The notes: generated by a model not told the origin, from the sequence alone. A stretch of 64,000 nt of DNA from Cladocopium goreaui (GCA_947184155.2 CAMXCT020001546.1:352001-416000); one strand, 5' to 3'; positions 10,620 through 19,714 are shown, counted from the stretch's first letter. Numbers and translations: made by a program.

Positions 10620-12098
10620 ATGGCTTCTTCAGATGACCATGTGACTGCATACATCGGCCCAGTGCAATTGCCTGACGGCACCGGTTACCTGACGGTGGCG
10701 CAACGCGAGGAGATTCTCCAACAATATGGCGTCACTGCCGTGGTCCGCAACCGGCCGCAATGGGGGATCCGCTGCCTGTCCTTGAGCGGGCCAGTGGGTA
10801 ACTTGCTGGCTGCGCGCCGCAGGTGCATGGAACTTCTCCACGTCGAGGATTTGCAGGATGCAGCTGCCTCCAAGCATGGCGCTGGTGGCCCTGACTTGAT
10901 GGTCAAACAGAGAAGTGCCACTGATGACGCCAGGCCATTCTCGAAGCACCCGCCACCAAAGAGCGCCAAGTCTGCGGGGAAGGGGAATTCACCGGCTCCG
11001 AATCAACCGCAGGTGGATCCCTACAATGGCTGGACATGGTGGCCGGGGTACGTGCAGCCGTGGTGGACATTCTGGCCTCCTCCGGCCCCTGCCGCTCCAG
11101 CCGCAGACGAAGAAAGCTGCGCCAACTGGTCTGACGCAAGATCCCGCCGGTACCCTGCCCGTGCCACGAACCAGGGAACGACTTCAAAGGCCAAAGCCGT
11201 CCCGAAGACACCGCCGGCCACAGAGAACGATGACAACATGGAGGAGGTGGAGGTTGAGCCGGAGTCCTCTGAATCTTCTGAGAGCCTCAGCAGTCCTCGG
11301 GCAATTCCCGGGCCTTCCGCCAAGGACCCGCACACGCCGCCAGGCTTTGAGAGGGTTAAAGACTCTGAGAAGTGTGCTGCACGGGTGCAGCCGATCAAAC
11401 GAAAGGAAGGCATGCCTCCGTCTGCTGACCGTGCTGAGGCAAAGGCAACTGCAAGTGGATCGGCCAATGTCGCAGGCGCTGAAGCAGCAGCAGCAGCAGA
11501 AGAGAATCGACCGGCAACGGACACTGCTGCCGCGGAGCACCCGGTGATCAAGGCGGAGGAGAAGGAAGAGCCGACAGAACCTAAAAGTGAGCTCAAGGAG
11601 ATCAAGGAAGAGCCAACCGAGCCGTCCGGTGCGAGTGGCACCACCTCGGCGAAGGCATGCCTCGCTGTCAGCCCTTTGCCTCGGATGCTTCATCGTGTGA
11701 AGAAGGAATCCGCTGCAGCATCAGCTGCAAAAGGAAGCATCCTGTCGATCCTAACACGCTTTTCTCCTTTGAAGCGGCTTGCCCTTCAAATGTTAGATGA
11801 CATCTTGCCCTTCCTCGACTTCAACACTCTCTTGCAGTCGCGCTCTTGTTCCAAAGCAACTTGCTGGTCCGTGGAACAAATCAAAACCTTTGAAGATCGC
11901 TATGCCGAAATGCTACAAAAGATGAACAAGGTCCCGGACGAAGTCGAAGATAATCATTCTGAAGAAGAACGCGTCTTGTCCGAACAAGCAGAAGAAAAGC
12001 GTCGAGCTCGAAGCAGATCCGTCGCGCGTGGTCGGATCAAGGCCGCGAAACGACAGAGAGGTTGCTTGAATCCATCATCGAACAGCTCGACTTCTTAG
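10620..12098 (+). CDS. KH-like domain protein with Trp-rich and acidic/Lys-rich linkers
   Basis: The ATG at 10620 (MASSDDHVTAYIG) gives 492 residues; an earlier in-frame ATG at 10554 would add 22 residues with a poor, hairpin-derived sequence. Residues about 20-73 resemble a KH RNA-binding fold: a REEILQQYGV helix, then a strand ending CLSLSGPVGNLLAARRRCMELL, the usual G-x-x-x-x-v-x-x-A-x-x-x-i pattern. The classical GxxG loop is not obvious, so this is tentative. Residues about 135-155 hold six Trp in a Pro-rich stretch. Glu/Lys/Ala-rich disordered sequence follows with 'KEEPTEPS' repeats. A possible F-box-like helical patch (LALQMLDDILPFLDF) sits near residue 385, and the tail is basic. A family-2 hairpin spans the start codon and another (11768) lies within the coding sequence. 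Confidence 0.7.
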   Translation: MASSDDHVTAYIGPVQLPDGTGYLTVAQREEILQQYGVTAVVRNRPQWGIRCLSLSGPVGNLLAARRRCMELLHVEDLQDAAASKHGAGGPDLMVKQRSATDDARPFSKHPPPKSAKSAGKGNSPAPNQPQVDPYNGWTWWPGYVQPWWTFWPPPAPAAPAADEESCANWSDARSRRYPARATNQGTTSKAKAVPKTPPATENDDNMEEVEVEPESSESSESLSSPRAIPGPSAKDPHTPPGFERVKDSEKCAARVQPIKRKEGMPPSADRAEAKATASGSANVAGAEAAAAAEENRPATDTAAAEHPVIKAEEKEEPTEPKSELKEIKEEPTEPSGASGTTSAKACLAVSPLPRMLHRVKKESAAASAAKGSILSILTRFSPLKRLALQMLDDILPFLDFNTLLQSRSCSKATCWSVEQIKTFEDRYAEMLQKMNKVPDEVEDNHSEEERVLSEQAEEKRRARSRSVARGRIKAAKRQRGCLNPSSNSSTS

Positions 12099-12585
12099 TG
12101 CTCGTGCAACTTAACCATCGATCATGGCTTGCCCTGATCGCACCTCACGGCTCTGTCCTGATGTGCAACCTTTTCTTCCCAGAGCTTATCATTTCTCACT
12201 CCCACAGAGGACGAAGAAATATTTCAAAAAAAATATTTTAAAAAATATTGCAAATTATTACCTTCTTCTATAAATGCTGCAACATTCACCGAAACCACTT
12301 TTTTTTCGCAACTTTTCCGTTCTACCTCCTTAATTTGAAATTAAGAAACCTTTCTTAATTAAGAAAAACTTCCTTAAATAGCAGAACCTTTCTTAAATAT
12401 TACCTTAATTAAAGATGATTTTCTTAATTAAGAAAGGAAAACTCTTAATTAAGATAATCTCTCTTAAATAAGTTAGGTTGATTAAGAGAGGTTTCCCTAA
12501 TTAAGAAGGATTTCATTAAATAACAAAGGTTGGAGGTCCTGGGCTCTCTTAAGGCGGGGGCGGTGCCGCCGGAGCGCCACGAAAC
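12099..12585. repeat. TTAATTAAG/AAATATTT-rich block (right border of the gene island)
   Basis: Dense TTAATTAAGAAA, CCTTTCTTAA and TTAAATA words (about 12310-12530) mirror the block at 8180-8290. The hairpin CGATCA/TGATCG at 12119-12140 follows the upstream stop by 20 nt. No gene. Confidence 0.6.
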
Positions 12586-13078
12586 GCAACCCTTTCGCAC
12601 GAAATGGACGTTGGACGCCAAAAACTGAGGTAAAATTGCGATTTTACTTTGTCCATTGCAACCCTTTCGCACGAAATGGACGTTGGACGTCAAAAACTGA
12701 GGAAAAGTTGCGACTTTGAAGCGTCCCGCGCAACCCTTTCGCACGAAATGGACGTTGGATGTCAAAAACTGAGGAAAAATTGCGACTTTACTTTGTCCAT
12801 CGCGACCCTTTCGCACGAAATGGACGTTGGACGTCAAAAACTGAGGAAAAATTGCGACTTTGAGGTGTCCCGCGCAACCCTTACGCACGAAATGGACGTT
12901 GGACGTCAAAAACTGAGGAAAAATTGCGACTTTGAGGTGTCAATCGCAACCCTTACACACGAAATGGAGGTTGGACGTCAAAAACTGAGGAAAAATTGCG
13001 ATTTTACTTGGTCAATCGTAACCCTTTCGCACGAAATGGACGTTGGACGTCAAAAACTGAGGAAAAATTGCGATGGAC
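12586..13078 (+). repeat. 72-bp minisatellite, seven copies
   Basis: CGCAACCCTTTCGCACGAAA starts near 12586, 12657, 12729, 12801, 12873, 12945 and 13017. Each unit continues with TGGACGTTGGACGTC, CTGAGGAAAAATTGCGA and a variable TTTACTTTGTCCAT or TTTGAGGTGTC segment. Because 72 is divisible by three, both strands stay open across it; neither frame is credible as a gene. Confidence 0.95.
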
Positions 13079-13415
13079 GCTTTCGTTTCTGTACAAGTGT
13101 CTGTGTGTAAAAGCGTCTGTGTGTAAAAGCGTTTGTGTTTGAAAGCGTGTGTGCGTGTGTAAAAAGCATCTGCGTGTAAAAGCGTCCTGTGTAAAAGCGT
13201 TTGTGTGTCAACGCGTCTGTGTGTAAAAGCGTTTGTGTGTGAAAGCGTGTGTGCGTGTGTAAAACGTATCTGCGTGTAGAAGCGTCTGTGTGTAAAACCG
13301 TCTCTGTGTAAAAGCTTTTGTGTGTAAAAGCGTCTGTGTGTAAAAGCGTCTGTGTGTAAAAGCGTTGCGTCTGTGTGTAAAAGCGTCTGTGTGTAAAAGT
13401 GTTTCTGTGTAAAGG
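13079..13415 (+). repeat. GTGTGTAAAAGCGTCT tandem repeat (about 16 bp)
   Basis: About 20 imperfect copies with variants (GTGTGAAAGCGTG, CTGCGTGTAGAAGC). The antisense Thr/His/Arg/Phe-rich frames are artefacts. Confidence 0.9.
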
Positions 13416-13577
13416 AGTTGTAGAGGTTACCAAGTACTTCTTTCCTGGGCTCAGACGTGGACGTAGAGACAAGATGCATTGTGCACAGAGTGAACATCCA
13501 TATTCTTATATGTACGCTGAATGTTCGTGAAACAAGTGAGGATTGGCAAACGGGTATCTGTAACATTTCTTGCACTT

Positions 13578-13615
13578 CTCGAGGTTTCTGTAGGGTCAGT
13601 CCATGAGATCTCGAG
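13578..13615 (+). repeat. Family-1 hairpin, CTCGAG subclass (degenerate core)
   Basis: Arms CTCGAGGTTTC/GAGATCTCGAG; core TGTAGGGTCAGTCCAT. It lies 155 nt upstream of the ATG of the truncated J-domain gene. Confidence 0.7.
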
Positions 13616-13770
13616 AATTGCAGTGTTTGTTTACGATGCAGTGGATCTATGTGATGTATAGCACGAAAAACATATATGTGTTGTTTTCATTCAAATTATG
13701 AGCAGTGGACAAAAAAAATAAATAATTCGGGAATCACTGCGCCGTTCAATTTTGTCTGGGCCGCTCGGCA

Positions 13771-13956
13771 ATGGCCGCGTGGAGACCGCCGGAGGATGAG
13801 GAAGTGGCATGGGTGTTGGAAGTTGTGGGGTGCAAGCGATCTCATCTTGGAGACATGTCGGAGGATGAGTTCCGATACATCTATTCAAATGAATATCATG
13901 TGGTTTTAGTCGGCGATTCACGGGACCCATTTGCTTTTTTTTTTGAAGTGTGTTGA
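13771..13956 (+). pseudogene. Truncated copy of the J-domain gene at 32947
   Basis: The first about 36 codons (MAAWRPPEDEEVAWVLEV...) match the start of the 32947 gene almost exactly. The match breaks at about 13878, where the sequence switches to a dispersed 'CTATTCAAATGAA' repeat also found at 14126 and 32060. The fragment ends before the HPD motif, so no functional J-domain remains. The frame then runs a further 26 codons into repeat and stops. Confidence 0.75.
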
Positions 13957-14864
13957 TTTGATGTGTTCATTGCAAGCTTCACTGTTCAGTTTGCAGGTCT
14001 CTGCGACAATGGTGCCCATGCCCAGTGTCAAACTTAGCAATTGTGCCCTGAGCGTCGAAGTCGGAGAACGATTTCTTGGCATTGGATTGTGTGAGTGCGT
14101 AGCTCACTGCATCTTTCTCACTGCATATTCAAATGAATAACATGTGGTTGTAGTCGGCGATTCACGGTACACAATTTTTTTGAAGTGTGTTGATTTGATG
14201 TGTTCATTGTAAGCTTCACCGTTGACGCGTTCAGCCTTCAGTTTGCAGGTCTCTGCGACAGTGGTTCTTTGCCATGTCAAACTCATGAGTGGTGTTCTCA
14301 GTTTGGAAGTCAGAGAACAACTGCTTTGCAGTGGATTGTCCAACTTTGCAGCGACAAGCATAGTTTACCTCTTTATCTCTTTCCTGGGCTCAGAGGTGTA
14401 CGTAGAGACAAGATGCATTGAGCACGGAGTGAACATCCATTGAGACAAGATGCATTGAGCACGGTGATGTACGCTGAATGTTCGAGAAACAAGTGACGAT
14501 TGGCTAACAGGTATCTGTAACATTTCTTGCACTTCTTGAGGTTTCTGTAGGGGCTGTCTGTGAGATCTCGAGAATTGCATTGTGACAATGTCAGTGTTTG
14601 TTTACGATGCAGTGGATCTATGTTACAGCAAAAAAACATTGAAATGCATGAGCAGTGGACAAAAAATGATACGGGAATCATTATACCGTTCAATTTTGTA
14701 CCGTTCAATTTTGTGTTGAAATCAAACATGTCATGGCATTGTTTTGAAAGCAAGAGAACAAAGATGCGTGTCTCGGAATTTTTCAATGCAAAATGTTTGT
14801 TTGAAGTCACGCGCCGGTGACGTTTGTGGACGTTCTGTGGTCGCTGTTTCATTTGCTGAAGGGA
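13957..14864 (+). repeat. Dispersed repeat module preceding the Helitron-like gene
   Basis: Two imperfect copies (13930-14100 and 14160-14345) of a segment with GATTTGATGTGTTCATTG, AGTTTGCAGGTCTCTGCGAC and a TGTCAAACTTAGCAATTGTG-type word. It occurs again at 32100-32300 and 34140-34290. A 'TTTCCTGGGCTCAGA...AAGATGCATTG' module (14387-14470) follows; it recurs at 13443, 32343 and 34388. Confidence 0.75.
14535..14572 (+). repeat. Family-1 hairpin, CTCGAG subclass
   Basis: Arms CTTGAGGTTTC/GAGATCTCGAG; core TGTAGGGGCTGTCTGT. It lies about 290 nt upstream of the first Helitron-like exon. Confidence 0.75.
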
Positions 14865-15119
14865 ATGTCTGTGCGAATGGAGCATGCGACCGCGTCATCC
14901 GCGTCGTCCGATGCCGTGGAACTTCGGTTGCAGGAGCTGCATAGCAGTGCTGTGACCAGGGGTCGCGAATGGCTCCAGGATGCCCTGGCCCAAATTTCCG
15001 TAATGGAGCTTCGCAAAATGGCACAGGCTCGGAATGTTGGCCGTGGACCGGACAAGAAGTGGTTTGCGGTTGAAGAGCTGCGCGCTCGATTGCTGGATGT
15101 CTTGGCACCTCCAACGCAG
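14865..15119 (+). CDS. Helitron-like gene, exon 1
   Basis: Starts at ATG 14865 (MSVRMEHATA; a second ATG lies at 14877) and ends at CAG|GTCCGG in phase 0 (85 codons). It encodes a diverged version of the 72-residue unit of the following exons (VELRLQELHSSAVTRGREW ... MELRKMAQARNVGRGPDKKW). The intron 15120-15226 is GT-AG. The exon may not be the true first exon; a leader with a CTCGAG hairpin lies upstream. Confidence 0.6.
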
Positions 15120-15226
15120 GTCCGGTGGGGCAGACGAGGATTGTGACGAAAGCTGCATGTTTGTCACATGGTGGAATGTTGTGGGATGATTTTTGTTTTG
15201 TGGTGGCAGTGTGTCGGATGCTGTAG

Positions 15227-15442
15227 GTGGACGAGGCATCGGCTGCCAAATTGGAAGAACTTCGCCTTGGAGCTGTTTCACAGGGCAAGGAGTGGCTCAG
15301 TCGTGCTTTGTACGAAATGCGAAAAGAGGAGCTTCGAGTCCTGGCTGCTGCGGGTGGTGTGGAGACACGATCCGGCAAGGCTTGGCTGCCTGTAGCAGAA
15401 CTGCGCAACTCATTGATGAAAGTCTTGGAACCCGCCACGGAG
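15227..15442 (+). CDS. Helitron-like gene, exon 2 (72-codon repeat unit, intact)
   Basis: Exactly 216 nt, phase 0 at both ends, bounded by CTGTAG| and GAG|GTTGGG. The unit carries AAKLEELRLGAVSQGKEWLS and ELRVLAAAGGVETRSGKAW, a helix-extended loop-helix pattern reminiscent of SAP/HeH DNA-binding motifs. That comparison is tentative. It is the first of four tandem exon-plus-intron copies. Confidence 0.7.
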
Positions 15443-15575
15443 GTTGGGTTCAACCAAAAATGTGTTTTGACATGAATTGTTTTTGTGACTGGATTTGCAT
15501 GTTTGTCAGACATGGCATCATGTTTGTGAAATACCAGGGATCGACAAACGAATATCTTCAACATTTGTTGCATCT

Positions 15576-15613
15576 CTTGAGGTCTCTGTAGGGGCTGTCC
15601 GTGAGATCTCGAG
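15576..15613 (+). repeat. Family-1 hairpin in intron
   Basis: Arms CTTGAGGTCTC/GAGATCTCGAG; core TGTAGGGGCTGTCCGT. Inside intron 15443-15751. Confidence 0.8.
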
Positions 15614-15751
15614 AATTGCATAGTGATCATGCCCATGTTCGTTTGTGATGTAGTGGATCTATGTGTTATTATTTCATTGATATGCATGAGCAGCGGGAAA
15701 AAAATGTAGGATGATGGTGGTTTTGTGGTGGCAGTGTGTCGGATGCCGCAG

Positions 15752-15968
15752 GTGGAAGAGGCATCGGCTGCCAAATTGGAAGAACTTCGCCTTGGCGCTG
15801 TTTCACAGGGCAAGGAGTGGCTCAGTCGTGCTTTGTACGGAATAGGAAAAGACGAGCTTCGAGTCCTGGCTACTGCGGCTGGTGTGGAGACACGATCCGG
15901 GCAACGCTTGGCTGCCTGTAGCAGAGCTGCGCAACTCGTTGATGAAAGTCTTGGAACCCTCCACGGAG
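15752..15968 (+). pseudogene. Helitron-like gene, exon 3 (repeat unit with +1 frameshift)
   Basis: The copy is 217 nt instead of 216. Exon 2 has GATCCGGCAAGGC and exon 5 GATCGGGCAACGC, but this copy has GATCCGGGCAACGC, one extra base near 15900. Downstream of it the frame leaves the conserved AWLPVAELRNSL sequence. If the exon is spliced in, the whole downstream protein is out of frame; skipping it would restore the frame. Confidence 0.7.
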
Positions 15969-16101
15969 GTTGGGTTCAACCAAAAATGTGTTTTGACATG
16001 AGTTGTTTTTGTGACCGAATTTGAATGTTTTTCAGACATGGCATCATGTTTGTGACATACCAAGGATCGACAAACAAATATCTTCAACATTTGTTGCATC
16101 T

Positions 16102-16139
16102 CTTGAGGTCTCTGTAGGGGCTGTCCGTGAGATCTTGAG
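16102..16139 (+). repeat. Family-1 hairpin in intron
   Basis: Arms CTTGAGGTCTC/GAGATCTTGAG; core TGTAGGGGCTGTCCGT. Confidence 0.8.
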
Positions 16140-16270
16140 AATTGCACATGCCAATGTTCGTTTGTGATGTAGTGGATCTATGTGGTATTATTTCATTGAT
16201 ATGCATGAGCAGCGGGAAAAAAATGTAGGATGATGGTGGTTTTGTGTTGGCAGTGTGTCGGATGCCGCAG

Positions 16271-16486
16271 GTGGAAGAGGCATCGGCTGCCAAATTGGAA
16301 GAACTTCGCCTTGGCGCTGTTTCACAGGGCAAGGAGTGGCTCAGTCGTGCTTTGTACGAAATGCGAAAAGAGGAGATTCGAGTCCTGGCTACTGCGGGTG
16401 GTGTGCAGACACATTCCAACCGGAATTGGCTGCCTGTAGCAGAGCTGCGCAACTCGTTGATGAAAGTCTTGGAACCCTCCACGGAG
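16271..16486 (+). CDS. Helitron-like gene, exon 4 (72-codon repeat unit)
   Basis: 216 nt, phase 0, flanked by CCGCAG| and GAG|GTTGGG. It is intact. The unit differs from the others mainly at VQTHSNRNW in place of VETRSGKAW. Confidence 0.7.
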
Positions 16487-16620
16487 GTTGGGTTCAACCA
16501 AAAAATGTGTTGTGACATGAGTTGTTTTTGTGACCGAATTAGCATGTTTGTGAGACATGGCATCATGTTTGTGACATACCAGGGATCGACAAACAAATAT
16601 CTTCAACATTTGTTGCATCT

Positions 16621-16658
16621 CTTTAGGTCTCTGTAGGGGCTGTCCGTGAGATCTCGAG
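16621..16658 (+). repeat. Family-1 hairpin in intron
   Basis: Left arm degenerate (CTTTAGGTCTC), right arm GAGATCTCGAG, core TGTAGGGGCTGTCCGT. Confidence 0.75.
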
Positions 16659-16796
16659 AATTGCATAGTGATCATGCCTATGTTCGTTTGTGATGTAGTG
16701 GATCTATGTGTTATGTTTTCATTGATATGCATGAGCAGCGGGAAAAATTTGTAGGGTGATGGTTGTTTTGTGGTGGCGGTGTGTTCCATGCTGTAG

Positions 16797-17012
16797 GTGG
16801 AAGAAGCATCGGCTGCCAAATTGGAAGAACTTCACCTTGGAGCTGTTTCAGAGGGTGAGGAGTGGCTCAGTCGTGCTTTGTACGGAATAGGAAGAGACGA
16901 GCTTCGAGTCCTGGCTACTGCGGCTGGTGTGGAGACACGATCGGGCAACGCTTGGCTGCCTGTAGCAGAGCTGCGCAATTCGTTGAAGAAAGTCTTGGCG
17001 ACTTCCATGGAG
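16797..17012 (+). CDS. Helitron-like gene, exon 5 (72-codon repeat unit)
   Basis: 216 nt, phase 0, CTGTAG| to GAG|GTTGGG. It is intact (KLEELHLGAVSEGEEWLS ... VETRSGNAWLPV). The following intron (17013-17112) is only 100 nt, ends in a T-rich tract and lacks the hairpin. Confidence 0.7.
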
Positions 17013-17112
17013 GTTGGGTGCAAGTTTGTGAGATTTCGAGAATTGAATTGTAGACTGTCGGCATTGCAAAAACGTCAAGTGCGGCTGTTTTTTTTTGTTT
17101 TTTTTTTAGCAG

Positions 17113-17670
17113 GAGCCGTGTCACGATGATACCCTTGCATCTGGTGCAAGTGTCTTGTGGGGCTGGCTGAAACGATGTTTGGAAAGTCCTTCGGCGCCTG
17201 ATACTACATTGCTTCGAGATGCTGTTCCAGAACAAAAAGATCGCATGCGTATTTTAGCGGTTTTGGCCGACAAGACCATGGGTCAGGTGGAGGGATTGCA
17301 TCTTTCGCTTGCTTCTTTGGATGCTCGTGTGGTGGATGCGACGTTGCCGCTTCTTGCTACTTTCGATGAAGTGCAGCAATCGTGGCCCAGCAAAGCTGTC
17401 ACGGATTCTGTTGATTTATTAGATTTACCAGGTTACTTCGCCTCCATTGGCATGGAGCATTTGCTGCGGCATCAGGTCGTGGCATTGTTGTCCTGTGTTT
17501 TGCTGAGTGTATCGGAAGAAAGACGACTTCAATGGTGTCGTTTGGTGGGGTTCACCATCGACGCGGACATGTTGCAAGTGGCGAGCCGTTTGTGGGATGT
17601 CCACACACTTACAGCTGCCTGTGAATGGGACAGTTCTGGTGGTTATGAGGATCGTGACAATGTGGTGGAG
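17113..17670 (+). CDS. Helitron-like gene, exon 6
   Basis: Bounded by TTAGCAG|GAGCC and GTGGAG|GTGAGT, 186 codons, phase 0. It encodes a Leu-rich, probably helical region (LHLSLASLDARVVDATLPLL ...) that I do not recognise. Placement in this gene rests on phase continuity and order. Confidence 0.6.
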
Positions 17671-17765
17671 GTGAGTGGTTGTCGAAACTATTGTATGGCC
17701 TGCGTTAGTTTTTTTTTGTCGTGTCTTGCCGGTTCGCGGTTGTTTGGTCTTTGCGTTGCTTGCAG

Positions 17766-18039
17766 GTGGTTCTTGGCATCCTGTGGGGCACGAAAGCGTT
17801 GGTGGTGGATGATGAGGGCGAGGTGCGCCGGCGTCGAGGTAAGTTGGATGCTGCAGACGCGACGTACCTGCGATGCCTGATGCGGAGATATGGTTGGGAA
17901 AGATTTGACCAGGACGTGGAGGTGTGCTATTGGTCCGAATGTTTTCCATCTGCTCGCTATGGGAACAAGAAGTGTTTACAGTTTGCTTGGCTTTTGCTGA
18001 CGCAGTTACTTCATCCTCGCCAGACGCCTGCATTGCAAG
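17766..18039 (+). CDS. Helitron-like gene, exon 7
   Basis: Starts after TTGCAG| and runs to CAAG|GTATGC (phase 1). It encodes VVLGILWGTKALVVDDEGEV ... RYGWERFDQDVEVCYW. The phase does not fit the best acceptor of the next exon, so either a small exon is missed or this copy has an indel here. Confidence 0.55.
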
Positions 18040-18618
18040 GTATGCGCTCACGTCACGATCCAGTGACGGTCGGAGAACTCCGTGATTCCAGGACGAGTGC
18101 GTGTCGTTGTTGTGTGTTTTGTGTACTTTTCTTACCTTTGTCACCTTTGCGAATAACAACATCATGGTACCGAGTTTTTTTTTGGCAATTTATGTGGGTA
18201 TTTGCATGCTAAAATGAATTATCATGTGTTATACACGGCATCATGGTACCGAGTTGTTTTGTCCCATTTATGGGGAAATGTCCATAATAAAATGACATGA
18301 CATATGTCATAGATGGCATCATGTTTGTGAAATACCAAGGATCGACAAACAAATATCTTCAACATTTGTTGCATCTCTTGAGGTCTCTGTAGGGGCTGTC
18401 CGTGAGATCTCCAGAATTGCTCATGTAAAGCATAATGGTACCGAGCTTTTTTTTGTTTGCGCGATGAATGAGATAACGTATGTTATTTATACATCATGCG
18501 CGTGATCATGGTAGCCAATATATCTCGAGATCATCAGAGATATCTTCTCGAGGTTTCTGTAGGGGCTGTCCGTGAGATCTCGAGGAATTGCATACTGATT
18601 ATGACATCGTGTGTACAG
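18040..18618 (+). other. Intron 7-8 with dispersed repeats
   Basis: About 580 nt holding three CATCATGGTACCGAG-type repeats (18160, 18238, 18431) and two CTCGAG-class hairpins (18377-18414 and 18547-18584). Both hairpins have core TGTAGGGGCTGTCCGT. Confidence 0.65.
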
Positions 18619-19494
18619 GAGCGGCGTGTCTCCGGTTGTCGTTCAATTGGAACTGGATATACGACAATGGCAGGAAGTGCAGCAGTGCTTGCGGTTGCCG
18701 ACTTCAGATGAAGACGGTGTGCTGTTCAAGCGGGTGTCGGAGTATTTGGAGAAGGAGAAGAAGGTGCGCTGTCGTTCCATGAAAGCTGCATTCCCTGGCG
18801 ATGTGGACAACATCAAGGAGTTGAAGTTGGATTGTTTGGAAGCTTCGGATGATGCAGAGAATGGTATCAAATGGAGATCCGACACGGAACGGAACTTGAT
18901 GCAGTCGATTCCTGGGTGGACTGAAGGAACTCTGTGCAAGGCCGCTTTTGTGCCATTGAGTGCCATCCTTTTCGGCGCTGGCACTTCTGTTGTGGAATGT
19001 GTTCCGGAGGTGGATGTGGAAGGGGATGGTAATGCAGTTGTTCCTGACAGCACTGGCTCTTCATGTGTGGAAGTTGCTGAGGAGGCAGATGTGGAGATGG
19101 ATGTTGCTGCGGGCATTGCTATGGAGGCCTTGCCAGAGAATTTGCAAGTTGCCAAGAAAGCATTTGCTGTGTTGGAAAATGTGAATATGAAGTTTGAGAT
19201 CAAGCTGCGTGAAGTTGCGCAGATGTTGGACTGCAGTCCAGCTATCACTGCTATTGGTGAAGCGCTGTCTGGCCTTGTGTTATGGTCTTATGATGATGAT
19301 GATGTTCAGAATCCGCTGGAGCGTTACCAGTGCAGACTGTGCAATTTTGGAACTGGCGGACAGAAAGAGTTTTTGGAACATTTAGTGGAGAAACACAGTG
19401 GAGGTGCCGATGCCAGCCGTGTGCTCATCGAGTATCGTAAGAAGGTCATTGGACTATTGACACACCTGGGCCCCACAGTTTCTTGTCTGCGCTG
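18619..19494 (+). CDS. Helitron-like gene, exon 8 (acidic region and C2H2 zinc finger)
   Basis: Starts after GTGTACAG|. It encodes an acidic segment (VEVAEEADVEMDV) followed by a C2H2-like finger near 19327-19395 (CRLCNFGTGGQKEFLEHLVE with KH following: C-x2-C, H-x4-H). The 'EYRKKVIGLLTHLGP' block resembles the segment that precedes the Cys-rich region in related Helitron proteins. The exact 3' border is uncertain, within about 19450-19494. Confidence 0.65.
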
Positions 19495-19714
19495 ACCTTT
19501 TGTGGGATCGGGGTACTGAGCTTTTTGTAGCTATTTGTGTGGAATTTGTATCATAAACGGAGATAATAGTTTTAATTCACGGCGTCGTGGTACTGAGTTT
19601 TTTGCGTTTTGTATTTCTGTTAGCACGATCGGAGTAGGGTAGTGTAACATGTTTGATGCGAGATATCATGGTAGTGAAATTTGCTGATGATGTTTTGATG
19701 AAGTGATGCATCAG

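Larger units (their letters stand above)
8585..12140 (+). repeat. Dispersed short hairpins with GGCTTGCC core (family 2)
   Basis: About twelve sites share core N-GGC-TT-GCC (or GGCTTTGCC, GGCGTTGCC, GGCTTGTCC) with locus-specific complementary arms: TTGG/CCAA (8696-8712), AACA/TGTT (8986-9003), GACA/TGTT (9012-9029), GAAG/CTTC (9371-9388), AGCG/CGCT (9733-9749), TGTG/CACA (10166-10182), TCG/CGA (10567-10581), TCCG/CGGA (10604-10620), TTTGAAG/CTTCAAA (11768-11790) and CGATCA/TGATCG (12119-12140). Three lie inside the two coding sequences. They were not seen elsewhere in the window at this density. Confidence 0.75.
15443..17012 (+). repeat. Tandem duplication of exon plus intron (period 519-526 bp)
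   Basis: Exon starts at 15227, 15752, 16271 and 16797 are spaced 525, 519 and 526 bp. The introns between them are about 302-310 bp and nearly identical. Each carries a CTCGAG-class hairpin and the words GTGGATCTATGTG and ATGCATGAGCAGCGGG, the same module found upstream of other genes in the window. Confidence 0.9.

Noticed and set aside
12586-13078. Regularly spaced repeats resembling a CRISPR array, and a 153-residue repeat protein
   Set aside because: The 'spacers' are the same sequence in each unit; open frames exist on both strands only because the period is divisible by three.
14731-15813. 360-residue minus-strand open frame
   Set aside because: It lies antisense to the duplicated Helitron exons and introns. 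Its repeated segments mirror that duplication, and splice borders and conserved protein are on the plus strand.
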